From Collinsella sp. (lineage in GTDB: Bacteria; Actinomycetota; Coriobacteriia; Coriobacteriales; Coriobacteriaceae), in contig DXML01000011.1 in NCBI GenBank assembly GCA_019414205.1, positions 62,001 through 126,000 of the forward strand: a stretch of DNA of 64,000 nt. The letters run 5' to 3'. The notes under the pieces are model-generated. The model did no database searches. It was given only the letters and a program-made list of their open reading frames with translations, and had not been told where the DNA came from. The translations under genes were made by a program, and so were the position numbers. Positions 1 through 8,514 of the stretch are shown piece after piece (the stretch's first letter is position 1; the number at the start of each line of letters is the position of its first letter).

Positions 1-453
1 GCCGGTGTCGAGCACGGTACCGGAACCGATGACGTGGCCCTCGGGCAGGCCGGACATCTTGATGGCGGCGTAGGTCAGAACATCGACCGGGTTGGAGACG
101 ATGAGCAGAATGCCGTCGAAGCCGGACTTCTTAATCTCGGGGATAATGGACTTAAAGATGCTGACGTTCTTGTTGACCAGGTCCAGGCGAGTCTCACCGG
201 GCTTCTGGGCAGCGCCAGCGGTGACGACGATCATGGCGGCGTCGGCGACATCGGAATAATCGCCGGCGTAGATCTTCATCGGCTCGGCAAACGTCATACC
301 GTGCGCGATATCCAGGGCCTCACCCTCGGCGCGGTTCTTGTCCACGTCGATGAGGACCATTTCGGAGAACAGACCGCTCTGCATCAGCGCGAACGCCGAA
401 GACGAACCGACGAAACCGCAGCCGACAATAGCGACCTTCTTCTCGTTAACCAT
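1..453 (-). CDS. ldh: L-lactate dehydrogenase, C-terminal part outside window
   Basis: The first 151 codons of an NAD-dependent L-lactate/malate dehydrogenase are present. Pyruvate is reduced to lactate with NADH oxidation in the cytoplasm, the usual redox sink of a fermenting anaerobe. The N-terminus carries the Rossmann glycine motif GCGFVG at about residues 11-16, an acidic residue after the second strand (LIDVD), the SNPVD segment, and SGTVLDT just before the window edge. That last motif favours lactate over malate dehydrogenase. The ATG at 453 is preceded by a purine-rich GGAGAGAGATGGGAG stretch. The remainder lies to the left of the window. Confidence 0.85.
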   Translation of the reverse strand, partial: MVNEKKVAIVGCGFVGSSSAFALMQSGLFSEMVLIDVDKNRAEGEALDIAHGMTFAEPMKIYAGDYSDVADAAMIVVTAGAAQKPGETRLDLVNKNVSIFKSIIPEIKKSGFDGILLIVSNPVDVLTYAAIKMSGLPEGHVIGSGTVLDTG

Positions 454-478
454 TAGAAACTCCCATCTCTCTCCACAA

Positions 479-511
479 ACAAGCCACCCGGGAACGACCC
501 GAGCGGCTTGT
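479..511 (-). terminator. Hairpin between aminotransferase gene and ldh
   Basis: Inverted repeat ACAAGCC...GGCTTGT with a GC-rich inner stem. On the minus strand it is followed by TTTGTGG, a weak U tract. It probably ends or attenuates transcription from the aminotransferase gene before ldh. The rest of 454-654 shows no coding signal; a CATAAT-like -10 for ldh can be read on the minus strand near 545, without a good -35. Confidence 0.45.
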
Positions 512-654
512 CGTAATCCCAATACATCCAATCGGGACTTTGATTATGCTCCTATTCGCAGCCAAAAATCGACCGTTTACCGAAATTGTTTGCAGGATTC
601 GTAAAATAACTGCACGAAATCGGTTTCGAGCTATTGACGAGTCGAAACAGGTTT

Positions 655-1818
655 CTAATACAGACCCGCCTCGCGGATGGCCTCGACAGCCAAAGCAATC
701 TGGTCGGGCGGCAAGACCAGCGCCATGCGCACGTGCCCCTCGCCCGAAGGACCAAAGCTCGCGCCCGGCGTCACCACAACGCCGGCCTTCTCCATGAGCT
801 CCTCGCAAAACGCCATGGAATCGGTGCGACCACCGGGAAGCTTGGCCCACACAAACATAGAGCCATGCGCGTTGGGACGCTCCCAGCCCAGGCCCTCAAG
901 ACCGTCGCACAGGGCATCGCGGCGCTCCTGGTACTTCAGACGCTGCGCCTCGACCTCATCGCGCGGACCGTTCAGGCAGGCGATAGCAGCCTTCTGGATC
1001 GGGAAGAACATACCAAAGTCGATCTGGCCGCGCAGCTTGGCAAAGGCCGAGACCACATCCTCGCGACCGACCAAAAAGCCGATACGCGCACCGGTAACGT
1101 TAAACGACTTGGAAAGCGAGAAGAACTCCACGCCCACCTCAAGCGCACCAGGATACTGCAAGAAGCTGCCGCCCGGCTCGCCGTCGAACACGATGTCGGA
1201 GTATGCGTTGTCGTGAACGATGAGCAGGTCGTGCTCGCGGGCGAAAGCGATGATCTCCTCGTAGACCTCGGGCGTGCCCACCGAGCCCACCGGGTTGGCG
1301 GGCAGCGACACAATCATGTACTTGGCACGATCGGCCACCTCGGGATCGATACCCGCCACATAGGGCAGGTAATTGTGCTCCGCCACCAGCGGATAGTACT
1401 CGAGCTTGGCATCGGCGATCTTGGCACCTGCCTCAAAGACCGGGTAGCACGGATCGGGAACCAGAATGGTGTCACCCGGATCGAGCAGGGCAAGGCCCAA
1501 ATGGCCAACGCCCTCCTGCGTGCCGTTGCACGACTGCACCATAGACGGCGTAATGCCCGAAACGCCAAAGCGACGCTCGTAGTAATCGCACACGGCTTGC
1601 TTGAGTTCGGGCAGGTCGCGCAGGGCATACTTCCACATCTCGGGGTCCTGGGCCGCTTGCGTGAGCGCCTCGACCACGTGGTCGTACGGCTTAAAGTCGG
1701 GCGTGCCCACGCTCATGTTGTAAATGGTCTTGCCCTGAGCCTTCAGCGCAAGCAGTTTGTTGTTGAGCGAGGCGAAGACCTCCGCGCCAAAGCGGTCGAG
1801 ACGCTGCGATGCCTGCAT
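655..1818 (-). CDS. PLP-dependent class I/II aminotransferase
   Basis: A 387-aa fold-type I aminotransferase of the aspartate aminotransferase superfamily. Features include the family N-terminus (FASLNNKLLALKAQGKTI), NPVGS near the middle, DNAYSDIVFDGEPG, and the Schiff-base lysine in FSLSKSFN followed by GARIGF. The closest groups I recognise are LL-diaminopimelate and alanine/aspartate aminotransferases; the amino donor cannot be decided from sequence. Start chosen at the ATG at 1818 because GGAAGGTGG lies 5 bases upstream. A frame-open extension to 1890 runs through a terminator hairpin and is unlikely to be translated. Confidence 0.8.
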   Translation of the reverse strand: MQASQRLDRFGAEVFASLNNKLLALKAQGKTIYNMSVGTPDFKPYDHVVEALTQAAQDPEMWKYALRDLPELKQAVCDYYERRFGVSGITPSMVQSCNGTQEGVGHLGLALLDPGDTILVPDPCYPVFEAGAKIADAKLEYYPLVAEHNYLPYVAGIDPEVADRAKYMIVSLPANPVGSVGTPEVYEEIIAFAREHDLLIVHDNAYSDIVFDGEPGGSFLQYPGALEVGVEFFSLSKSFNVTGARIGFLVGREDVVSAFAKLRGQIDFGMFFPIQKAAIACLNGPRDEVEAQRLKYQERRDALCDGLEGLGWERPNAHGSMFVWAKLPGGRTDSMAFCEELMEKAGVVVTPGASFGPSGEGHVRMALVLPPDQIALAVEAIREAGLY

Positions 1819-1836
1819 GGTGCCACCTTCCGATAT

Positions 1837-1866
1837 AAAAAAGCGGCGCTCCGACAAGAGCGCCGC
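1837..1866 (-). terminator. Intrinsic terminator after nadE, abutting the next RBS
   Basis: Perfect 9-bp stem GCGGCGCTC/GAGCGCCGC (1843-1866) followed on the minus strand by six U residues (1837-1842). It lies 70 bp after the nadE stop, and its U tract ends about 7 nt before the Shine-Dalgarno of the aminotransferase gene. Any transcript reaching that gene must read through it or start inside it, so it could act as an attenuator. Confidence 0.8.
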
Positions 1867-1935
1867 GCGATACGGGCCATCAGATTGCAAAAGTGTAACG
1901 CTTGCAACCCCCGTATTGGTTCAATTTAGCCGACC

Positions 1936-3936
1936 TTAGTCAATGGGATTGAGCGCGTCGATCTGCGCAAGCCACAGACGCGAGCTGGCGTCACTCGGCA
2001 TACGCCAATCGCCGCGTGGGCTGAGCGTGACCGAGCCCACCTTGGGACCATCGGGCAGGCAGCTGCGCTTAAACTGCTGAGCAAAGAAGCGACGATAGAA
2101 TGTACGCAGCCACGTGTGGACGGTCGTGGCGTCGTAGACGCCCTCAAAGCTCTTGAGCGCCATGCGGTAGATCTTGCCCGGCTCAAAGCCAAAACGCAGT
2201 AGGTAGTAGAGGAAGTAGTCGTGCAGCTCGTACGGGCCCACCAAATCCTCGGTCTTCTGCGCAATCTCGCCGTCGCCCGTGGGCGGCAGAAGCTCGGGGG
2301 ACACCGGCGTATCGAGGATGTCGAGCAGCGTCTCGGCAATACGCCCGCCAAAGACATCAGCCGCATAACGCACCAGATGACGCACAAGCGTCTTGGGCAC
2401 GCTCGCATTGACGGCATACATGCTCATGTGGTCTCCGTTATAGGTAGCCCAGCCGAGCGCCAGCTCCGACAGGTCACCGGTGCCGATGACAAAGCCGCCA
2501 GCCTGGTTGGCCAAGTCCATCAGAATCTGCGTACGCTCGCGGGCTTGGCTGTTCTCGTAAGTCACGTCCTGCACGGCCGGATCGTGCTCAATGTCCTTGA
2601 AGTGCTGCTCCACGGCCGCGTGGATCGAAACCTCGCGGAAGCTCACGCCAAGGTCGCGAGCGAGCGACTCGGCATTCGACTTGGTACGATGCGTCGTGCC
2701 AAAGCCGGGCATGGACACGGCAGTGATGCCTGTGCGCGGCAGCCCCAGCGCATCAAAGGCACGCACGGTCACAAGCAGTGCCAACGTGGAGTCCAGGCCG
2801 CCCGAAAGACCGATGACAGCCGCCTTGGTACCCGTATGGGCAAGGCGGGTCTTGAGGCCCGCAGTCTGCAGGTCGAGGATGGTCTCGCAGCGCTCGGCCA
2901 GGTCGCCATGGTCGGCCGGCACAAAGGGCGCGCGCGGGAAAACGCGGTCGATATCGCAGGCATCGCGCAGGACAGGCTCTTCGGCCAACACACCCTCAAA
3001 CGAAAACTCAACGGTCGTGTCCTCCGGCGCATCGTCCGCGCGTGTCCACGTCGTCGAGCGGCGGCGCTCGGCAACCAGGCGGTCAAGGTCAACATCGGCG
3101 ACGGCCATGTCGCAGGTAAGCAGTTTGGTGGCGGCCAGCTTAGAGCCGTTTTCGTAGATCAGGTTCTCGCCCGCAAAGACCATGTCGGTCGTGGACTCGC
3201 CCTCGCTCGCATCGGCGTAGACATAGGCGCAGTACAGGCGCGCACTCTGATTGGAGATAAGGCTGCGGCGGTAATCCGCCTTGCCGATAATCTCGTCCGA
3301 GGCCGACGGGTTGAGAATCACCGTCGCACCGGCAAGCGCCATCTCGGTCGAAGGGGGTGCCGGCACCCACAGGTCCTCACAGACTTCAACGCCCAGCACC
3401 AGGTCCTCGGCGCCTTCATCACAGCAACGGTAGACAAGCCCCGAACCCAGCGGGACCGGACCCTGACCGGCAAATTCAACCCACACGGGATCCGCAGGCG
3501 CCGGAGCAAACCAACGGCGCTCATAGAACTCGCCATAGTTGGGCAGATACTTCTTGGCCGTGAGGCCCAAAAGCTCGCCCGCGCAGCACACGGCGGCGCA
3601 GTTGTAGATATTCTCGGCAACTGCAACGGGAAGACCGATGGTAAAGACGACCGGCAACTCACGGGTTTCATCAAGGATGTGCACAAGTGCCGCCTCGCAG
3701 GCATGCAGCAGTGTGCGGTTATGGAACAGATCGGCCGCGGTATAGCCGCACAGATTAAGCTCGGGCAACACCAACGCGCGAATGCCGCGCTCGGCAGCTC
3801 TGCGAACAGCTGCCAGCGCAACCTCGGCATTACCCTCGACATCGGCCACGCGAATCTGCGGCGACGCCGCCGCCACACGCAAAAAGCCATCGTTCTTATT
3901 AGCCGAAACGCAGCATTGCCTTGTTGATCTGGACAC
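1936..3936 (-). CDS. nadE: Glutamine-dependent NAD+ synthetase
   Basis: A 666-aa two-domain enzyme that makes NAD+ from deamido-NAD+ with glutamine as nitrogen donor. The N-terminal nitrilase-like amidase shows the Glu-Lys-Cys catalytic set: E59 in LPELNLCGY, K128/K129 in LTAKKYLPNYGEFYE and C186 in GVEVCEDLW. The C-terminal synthetase has the ATP-pyrophosphatase loop SGGLDS at 378-383 and ATYNGDHMSMYAVNAS. The length fits the long bacterial form. The start is a GTG at 3936, with AAGGGG upstream. The gene ends 118 bp before the aminotransferase gene. Confidence 0.95.
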   Translation of the reverse strand: MSRSTRQCCVSANKNDGFLRVAAASPQIRVADVEGNAEVALAAVRRAAERGIRALVLPELNLCGYTAADLFHNRTLLHACEAALVHILDETRELPVVFTIGLPVAVAENIYNCAAVCCAGELLGLTAKKYLPNYGEFYERRWFAPAPADPVWVEFAGQGPVPLGSGLVYRCCDEGAEDLVLGVEVCEDLWVPAPPSTEMALAGATVILNPSASDEIIGKADYRRSLISNQSARLYCAYVYADASEGESTTDMVFAGENLIYENGSKLAATKLLTCDMAVADVDLDRLVAERRRSTTWTRADDAPEDTTVEFSFEGVLAEEPVLRDACDIDRVFPRAPFVPADHGDLAERCETILDLQTAGLKTRLAHTGTKAAVIGLSGGLDSTLALLVTVRAFDALGLPRTGITAVSMPGFGTTHRTKSNAESLARDLGVSFREVSIHAAVEQHFKDIEHDPAVQDVTYENSQARERTQILMDLANQAGGFVIGTGDLSELALGWATYNGDHMSMYAVNASVPKTLVRHLVRYAADVFGGRIAETLLDILDTPVSPELLPPTGDGEIAQKTEDLVGPYELHDYFLYYLLRFGFEPGKIYRMALKSFEGVYDATTVHTWLRTFYRRFFAQQFKRSCLPDGPKVGSVTLSPRGDWRMPSDASSRLWLAQIDALNPID

Positions 3937-4065
3937 TGGAGGCCCCTTCTACCCTGAGATTCAGTCTAACGGACGTTCACATATCTCTAACTAGCCAAAG
4001 CAACCTCTCAGTTTACTGAGACGCCAACCTGTGCTAAGAGCATGTATTCCAAAAATATCTTTAAT

Positions 4066-4100
4066 TAAAAAAGGAGAAATCGATAATCGACTTCTCCTTT
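4066..4100 (-). terminator. Intrinsic terminator at the end of the AT-rich island operon
   Basis: Inverted repeat AAAGGAGAAGTCGAT/ATCGATTTCTCCTTT followed on the minus strand by a U run. It lies just downstream of the short acidic peptide ORF and closes the operon that begins with the DUF2087 gene. Confidence 0.8.
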
Positions 4101-4124
4101 AAGCGAGGCAAGTTAATTCCGAAA

Positions 4125-4235
4125 CTAATGGCAGAATTTATCCATGTAGTCCTCAAAGTCGAACACTTCTACCACGACGCCCTCTTCCTGAGACTCTTTC
4201 AGTTGCTCCAAGAGATCTTTGTTAATAACGTCCAT
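4125..4235 (-). CDS. 36-aa acidic peptide, candidate radical-SAM substrate (RiPP precursor)
   Basis: A small ORF right after the radical SAM gene: ATG at 4235, TAG at 4125-4127, with a perfect AGGAGG seven bases upstream that overlaps the end of the radical SAM gene. The peptide starts MDVINKDLLEQLKESQEEG and ends VFDFEDYMDKFCH. It has an amphipathic, acidic N-terminal half, like a leader helix, and a C-terminal half rich in Phe, Tyr, Asp and one Cys. Position, size, strong ribosome-binding site and the terminator just behind it argue that it is real. Its role as substrate of the radical SAM enzyme is inferred from context only; I recognise no family. Confidence 0.6.
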   Translation of the reverse strand: MDVINKDLLEQLKESQEEGVVVEVFDFEDYMDKFCH

Positions 4236-4248
4236 GCAGAAACCTCCT

Positions 4249-6030
4249 CTATCTAATCAATTGTAGTATATCTGCTTTCATGCAATTATCAACCAACTTG
4301 TTTAATTGCTCCTCGTTTGTCGATAGTCCCTCTTTTTTCAAAATGTCGCGCACCTCGTTCTTAGTAATCGGCTTTTCAAACAACGAAAGCAAAGCGAACG
4401 AAAAATCATTAACCGCACACATTCTATGGGTGGCACAACTCAGCAGTACTCTTAACCCCTCTTTTGAGCGTCCGACTTCTTTAACAAACGAACTTTTAAC
4501 CAATTGAAAACCGTTATCGTGCATTACATAATCGGCATCGATATTTGTATTCAGCAATCCATAATGCAACAGTTCTTCTATCGCCCTTGTCAGCTCGAGG
4601 TCGCCCTGATCAAGAATAAGAGAAATGCTACAATCGGCCTCCAATAAACGGGCCAACTTAAGGTATACCAACTGGGAAACAGCATAGACATGATGGTATT
4701 CAGAATTATAGAAGTAGGCAAATGGCTCAACGAGCACGACAGAGGTCTTGGAATCCAGCCAGATTCGATCAGCTGGATTTAGACTAGTTAGCCGTCGCTT
4801 TACTTTGGTCAAATGTCCCTTATACCTGACAGCGTGAATAGAATCTAGGATCCAGGTCACCTCTGAAATATGAAGCCGCTGGGGCAAGTCAATTGTGTCG
4901 CTACCGTTTATGACCTCTTGCATATAAAAATCAATATGATGCTCATCAGATAAGGATTTTGCTTCATTTAAAGTTAAACCAGTGCCTGAAACATAATCCA
5001 CTTCGAGGCGCAAATCCTCATATTGGGACTTCGGCATTACAGAGACACCATACTTATCGGGATGATTCCAAACATCCGACCCCATAACGAGACCAAAATT
5101 CGTAAATCCTCTCGTGGAATATGGAACACCACATACCTGTTTTGAATAATTCAAAACATTCTCTGTATAAGCTAAGGTGTTCAGAGCCTCTTCTTTAGTT
5201 TCGGTCGGAAAGCCAATCATAAAAAATAGATGAACAGGAATACCCGCATTGAGACAATCATGGACATTGCGATCAATCCAATCAACTCTCGTGTTCTTCT
5301 TCATTAGATCAAGAACTCTTTGGTTGTATGACTCGAGGCCAAACTGAATCTGCCTACATCCACTTTGGTATATCTTGTTAAAAACTTCTGTACTTAGGGT
5401 TGGAGAGAACCTCGTTTCTCCATGCCAGAAAAACGTTTTTCCCGATGCGTTTATTTCATCCGCGAGTTGCTCCATTCTTTTGCCTTCGAATGTTTCATCC
5501 ACAAAAGAGAAAACTCTCGTGCCGTATTTTTCATTTAACCGACACATTATTTCAAATACTCTCGATATAGGCATCTTTCGGTAACAACCACCGGTGGCAC
5601 CGGGAATGGTGCAGAAGGCGCAATGATTAAAACACTGCCTAGAGGAATAAACCGGCAATATTAACTCAGGCATGAAGTATTTAGAAAGGGCGAAGCCATC
5701 GAAATCGGGAACTGTATCGTTGATAAATGTTTGCTCAATCCGATGGTTTTTATATATCTTTCCACCTTTAGCATGGCAAAGGTTTGGAACACAGTCGAGA
5801 TTGTCATCACCAGAGTCAAGAGCCTCAAGAAGACGTGCAAGCGGCTCTTCGCCGTCATACATCATTATCGAATCAATGTATTCAAAAAAGGGATGCCATT
5901 CTTTCATGCAGTCATCTGCTAAACGAGTAATGTAATTGCCGCCCAATGAGGCGTGTTTAACAGATGGACATTCTTCCTTAATCAGTTTCGCTAACGTAAC
6001 TGCAGAAATCAATTGGAAACAGCCGCTCAC
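4249..6030 (-). CDS. B12-dependent radical SAM enzyme, C-terminal fragment (catalytic part)
   Basis: This fragment holds the end of the cobalamin-binding Rossmann domain (ISVSGCFQLISAVTLAKLI, then LGGNYITR), a radical SAM domain with the 4Fe-4S motif Cys133-x3-Cys137-x2-Cys140 (numbered from the GTG at 6030), and about 300 further residues. The C-terminal part looks like two winged-helix modules similar to PqqD or peptide-recognition elements (around VYAVSQLVYLKLARLLEA and VNDFSFALLSLFEK). Seven codons upstream of the GTG, in the same frame, stands a TAA that separates it from the N-terminal half at 6052-6570. The two were probably one gene of about 770 codons. Low GC, unlike neighbours, suggests recent transfer. 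Confidence 0.75.
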   Translation of the reverse strand: MSGCFQLISAVTLAKLIKEECPSVKHASLGGNYITRLADDCMKEWHPFFEYIDSIMMYDGEEPLARLLEALDSGDDNLDCVPNLCHAKGGKIYKNHRIEQTFINDTVPDFDGFALSKYFMPELILPVYSSRQCFNHCAFCTIPGATGGCYRKMPISRVFEIMCRLNEKYGTRVFSFVDETFEGKRMEQLADEINASGKTFFWHGETRFSPTLSTEVFNKIYQSGCRQIQFGLESYNQRVLDLMKKNTRVDWIDRNVHDCLNAGIPVHLFFMIGFPTETKEEALNTLAYTENVLNYSKQVCGVPYSTRGFTNFGLVMGSDVWNHPDKYGVSVMPKSQYEDLRLEVDYVSGTGLTLNEAKSLSDEHHIDFYMQEVINGSDTIDLPQRLHISEVTWILDSIHAVRYKGHLTKVKRRLTSLNPADRIWLDSKTSVVLVEPFAYFYNSEYHHVYAVSQLVYLKLARLLEADCSISLILDQGDLELTRAIEELLHYGLLNTNIDADYVMHDNGFQLVKSSFVKEVGRSKEGLRVLLSCATHRMCAVNDFSFALLSLFEKPITKNEVRDILKKEGLSTNEEQLNKLVDNCMKADILQLIR

Positions 6031-6051
6031 CGAAATCCCAATAAACTCGAA

Positions 6052-6054
6052 TTA
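6052..6054 (-). other. In-frame TAA splitting the radical SAM gene
   Basis: The N-terminal ORF ends KRIQRE-TAA and the same frame continues FEFIGISVSGCFQ, which is the expected fourth strand of a B12-binding domain. One base change (for example CAA to TAA) would explain it. No frame change is needed. Confidence 0.8.
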
Positions 6055-6570
6055 TTCCCTCTGAATACGCTTAAGAAAGGCAGTTTCATAGAAGGAAATA
6101 AACGGATTATGCAAGGTATCCGCAAGCGATTTCATTATTTCTGGTGTCGAATAATAATCATAGGGCAGATCTATGGAGTTGAACGTGTATTTAACTCCAT
6201 ATGAGACGTGATTTATGATATAGAGTGCATTTCTAAAAATGTTTTCAGCATATTGTCTTTCTTTTAGATTAAAGTATCTCTTCGATCTGAAAATATCTTT
6301 TGCCTCGTCAACATTAAGTGCCGACTTTTGTATCAACTCGATTGTTAATTGAACATTCGAACTAAACGAATCCTTTGATTCCCGATACCTTTTACAGCAC
6401 TCTTCGACATGTCTAAAAGATAGGAGGTCATCGTAAAATTCCACGTTTAAGTCAACAATGTCAACTTTGTATTGTTCAACCTCTTGAAGATATGACTTCA
6501 AAACAGGCAAGGCAAGATACGGCCCCACTGGACTCCATCCTGGGGGAAATACTAAAAGCGTTTTAGGCAT
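6052..6570 (-). CDS. B12-dependent radical SAM enzyme, N-terminal fragment
   Basis: A 172-aa ORF beginning MPKTLLVFPPGWSPVGPYLA, the typical first strand and loop of the cobalamin-binding domain in class B radical SAM methyltransferases and related peptide-modifying enzymes. It stops at a TAA at 6054-6052, after which the same frame runs on into the catalytic part. On its own it lacks the radical SAM motif. It starts 8 bp after the MFS transporter stop, with only a weak AAAGATGTGA upstream, so it may be translationally coupled. It could be a broken gene, a suppressed stop, or a two-subunit split enzyme. Confidence 0.7.
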   Translation of the reverse strand: MPKTLLVFPPGWSPVGPYLALPVLKSYLQEVEQYKVDIVDLNVEFYDDLLSFRHVEECCKRYRESKDSFSSNVQLTIELIQKSALNVDEAKDIFRSKRYFNLKERQYAENIFRNALYIINHVSYGVKYTFNSIDLPYDYYSTPEIMKSLADTLHNPFISFYETAFLKRIQRE

Positions 6571-6577
6571 ATCAACG

Positions 6578-7765
6578 TCACATCTTTCGCAAATAATTCA
6601 ATTGAAACACAACTACCATCATAATTGAAAATACACCAAGTCCTGTAACGAGAATTGAGAACATCGCGATGCTCGTGAACAGCGAAACAAGAAGTGTTGA
6701 AATAACAACAGCAACCGATTGCAAAGACTCCCTAATTGAAAACAGGCTTATCGATTCAGATCCGTCTCTCGCCAAATCCTGCAGCGATGTTATGAGAAGC
6801 ACATCTTGAATGGCGTTTCCGGCACCGACGATAAAAAGGAAAATAAACGATATCCCAGACGCATAGCGATAGCCAAACGCCAGATACGCACCGAGCGCAA
6901 GATACGTCACAAAACAATATGATTTAACGCAATCGGAACCACTGATTAAACGACCATATATTGTATTTCCGAACAACAGTCCGATTGTAAGACTACTCTG
7001 AAGGAATCCGTATTGTATCGATGACGAGTCAAATTGCAATTGCGCTATAGCTGGCAAAAGAGAATTCAGAGAGCCGAATGCCACGCCACTAGAAATATCG
7101 ATTAATAGGAAACCAATTGCCAAGTGCTTCGCGCTAAGATCACTAAATGCAGTCCTGTTTTTTTCATTTTTGCTTATTCCCTCTTTATCATTAACCTCGA
7201 TAACCGACGGAACATCTCGCAGCAACCAGAACGACGCGGCAAAAGAAAGCGCGTCTAATGCAAGAACAGCCTCCGCCCCAAATTGAGCGACAACAAAACC
7301 GCCGGCAACTGGCCCCAGAACCATCATCAAATTCTGCAGGAACCCAAACGAATTATTAATTACGTCGCGATTGATACTATTCGTATTGGCTCTTAACAAC
7401 GAGTAAAAGCAGGGCATTTCTACCGTTCGGCAAAGCGATACCGCGCACGTAATAGCAAACATACTCCATTTACTATCAACAAAAATATAGCAAACGAATA
7501 ATCCCGCGCGAATTAAGTCTGCCAATCTCATGGCCTGCAGTGTCCCGATACCCATCTTCTGAGGCAGCTGCGCGAGCGCAACTGAAAACAGAGAGGGGGC
7601 AAATCTGCAGCAGACCATCAAAGCAGTTGCAGAAACATCGTGAGTTACCTCGTAAATCAGCATTGGCAAAGCAATATTCGCACACCAATTGCCTATTTCG
7701 CTTATCCCTCTAGCAATATATAGGACCCGAACCGGACGGCTAGCTCTCAATACCGTGAACATCAC
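6578..7765 (-). CDS. MFS transporter, probable peptide or drug exporter
   Basis: A 395-aa integral membrane protein with about 11-12 hydrophobic segments. The N-terminus (RPVRVLYIARGISEIGNW) is like the MFS_3/enterobactin-exporter group: an A-motif region near LPQKMG, then long alternating helices. In this operon it would most simply export the product made by the radical SAM enzyme, but a self-standing drug exporter is equally compatible. It overlaps the DUF2087 gene by 26 bp; GAGG precedes a GTG (7765) and ATG (7762) pair. AT-rich like the rest of the island. Confidence 0.8.
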   Translation of the reverse strand: MMFTVLRASRPVRVLYIARGISEIGNWCANIALPMLIYEVTHDVSATALMVCCRFAPSLFSVALAQLPQKMGIGTLQAMRLADLIRAGLFVCYIFVDSKWSMFAITCAVSLCRTVEMPCFYSLLRANTNSINRDVINNSFGFLQNLMMVLGPVAGGFVVAQFGAEAVLALDALSFAASFWLLRDVPSVIEVNDKEGISKNEKNRTAFSDLSAKHLAIGFLLIDISSGVAFGSLNSLLPAIAQLQFDSSSIQYGFLQSSLTIGLLFGNTIYGRLISGSDCVKSYCFVTYLALGAYLAFGYRYASGISFIFLFIVGAGNAIQDVLLITSLQDLARDGSESISLFSIRESLQSVAVVISTLLVSLFTSIAMFSILVTGLGVFSIMMVVVFQLNYLRKM

Positions 7766-8021
7766 GATTAACCTCGTATTTCAGGCCTCGTTCATCCCTT
7801 AATAGGAATCCATAATCAACCAAGTACCGCCTCAACACGGCATAATCAGGATAGAGCTGTGACAGCACACGATTAACCTGAAGCTCCGTATAACTTGTAT
7901 TTAATTCAAAGAAAGAGACGGCCCATAGCAGCATGATTCTTTTATAGCTTTCCTTTTTTGGAATTGAAACCAGCTCGCCATTCTTGAGAAATCGTTTTTT
8001 AAAGTCTATTAGCTCATCCAT
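7740..8021 (-). CDS. DUF2087 domain protein, possible regulator
   Basis: A 93-aa protein that matches the DUF2087 pattern: a basic start (FKKRFLKNGELVSIPKKESYKR), then YTELQVNRVL, then the conserved LRRYLVDYGFLLRDERG, then a short strand. DUF2087 domains occur alone or fused to helix-turn-helix regulators, and their biochemical role is not settled. It is the first gene of the island operon, with GGAGG six bases from the ATG. A local regulator acting on the direct repeats just upstream is an attractive but untested idea. Confidence 0.75.
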   Translation of the reverse strand: MDELIDFKKRFLKNGELVSIPKKESYKRIMLLWAVSFFELNTSYTELQVNRVLSQLYPDYAVLRRYLVDYGFLLRDERGLKYEVNRDVHGIES

Positions 8022-8095
8022 TCACATCCTCCATTTCATACGCATCTAATACCAAAAATGCATACGCTTTAGGTCATCGCATTCAGCTTCTTTAT

Positions 8096-8115
8096 TCGAA
8101 CTAAACTCGAACTAA
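8096..8115. promoter_or_regulatory. Tandem TCGAACTAA repeats upstream of the island operon
   Basis: Two copies of TCGAACTAA (8096-8104 and 8107-8115), 11 bp apart and so on the same helix face, lie about 75 bp upstream of the DUF2087 start codon. They are a candidate operator for the cassette. Confidence 0.4.
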
Positions 8116-8121
8116 TCTAAA

Positions 8122-8340
8122 TTATTTGCTCAGACACTCTTCGAAAGCTCGTTTTTCACTCTGAGTAAAATGCCCTTCCCAGTCAGTCCACGAACAGGAA
8201 GGCAACTCACAACGAGCGGAGTCGAAGCCCTCTGCCGTCGGTCGCTCAAAATGCACGATAACCTTTTCAATATCGCCATCTGTAATCAGGTCAGAATGAA
8301 TGACCTCGGTTCCATCTTCGAATGTCATATACGGGTACAT
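8122..8340 (-). CDS. Small conserved hypothetical protein (72 aa)
   Basis: Starts MYPYMTFEDGTEVIHSDLI and contains VIVHFERPTAEGFDSARCEL followed by a Trp-rich segment. I have an impression of similar short proteins in gut Firmicutes that run longer at the C-terminus, so this copy may be clipped; that is memory, not a search. The ATG at 8340 has AGGTGG nine bases upstream. The frame is open upstream but without further signals. No function can be given. It lies at the edge of the AT-rich island and may have arrived with it. Confidence 0.6.
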   Translation of the reverse strand: MYPYMTFEDGTEVIHSDLITDGDIEKVIVHFERPTAEGFDSARCELPSCSWTDWEGHFTQSEKRAFEECLSK

Positions 8341-8514
8341 CACGTAAACCACCTCGCAAACATAAATCCAGTTTAGCATCAAGCTATTGCACCAAAGACA
8401 GCAGGCCCCCTTGATGAGTTGATGGTATCTGTTAAATGTCACGTATGATTCACATCTGGTGGGTACCCTGATGGCTACACGAAACGAAGCAGATTTACAC
8501 CGGGAGGACCCCGT

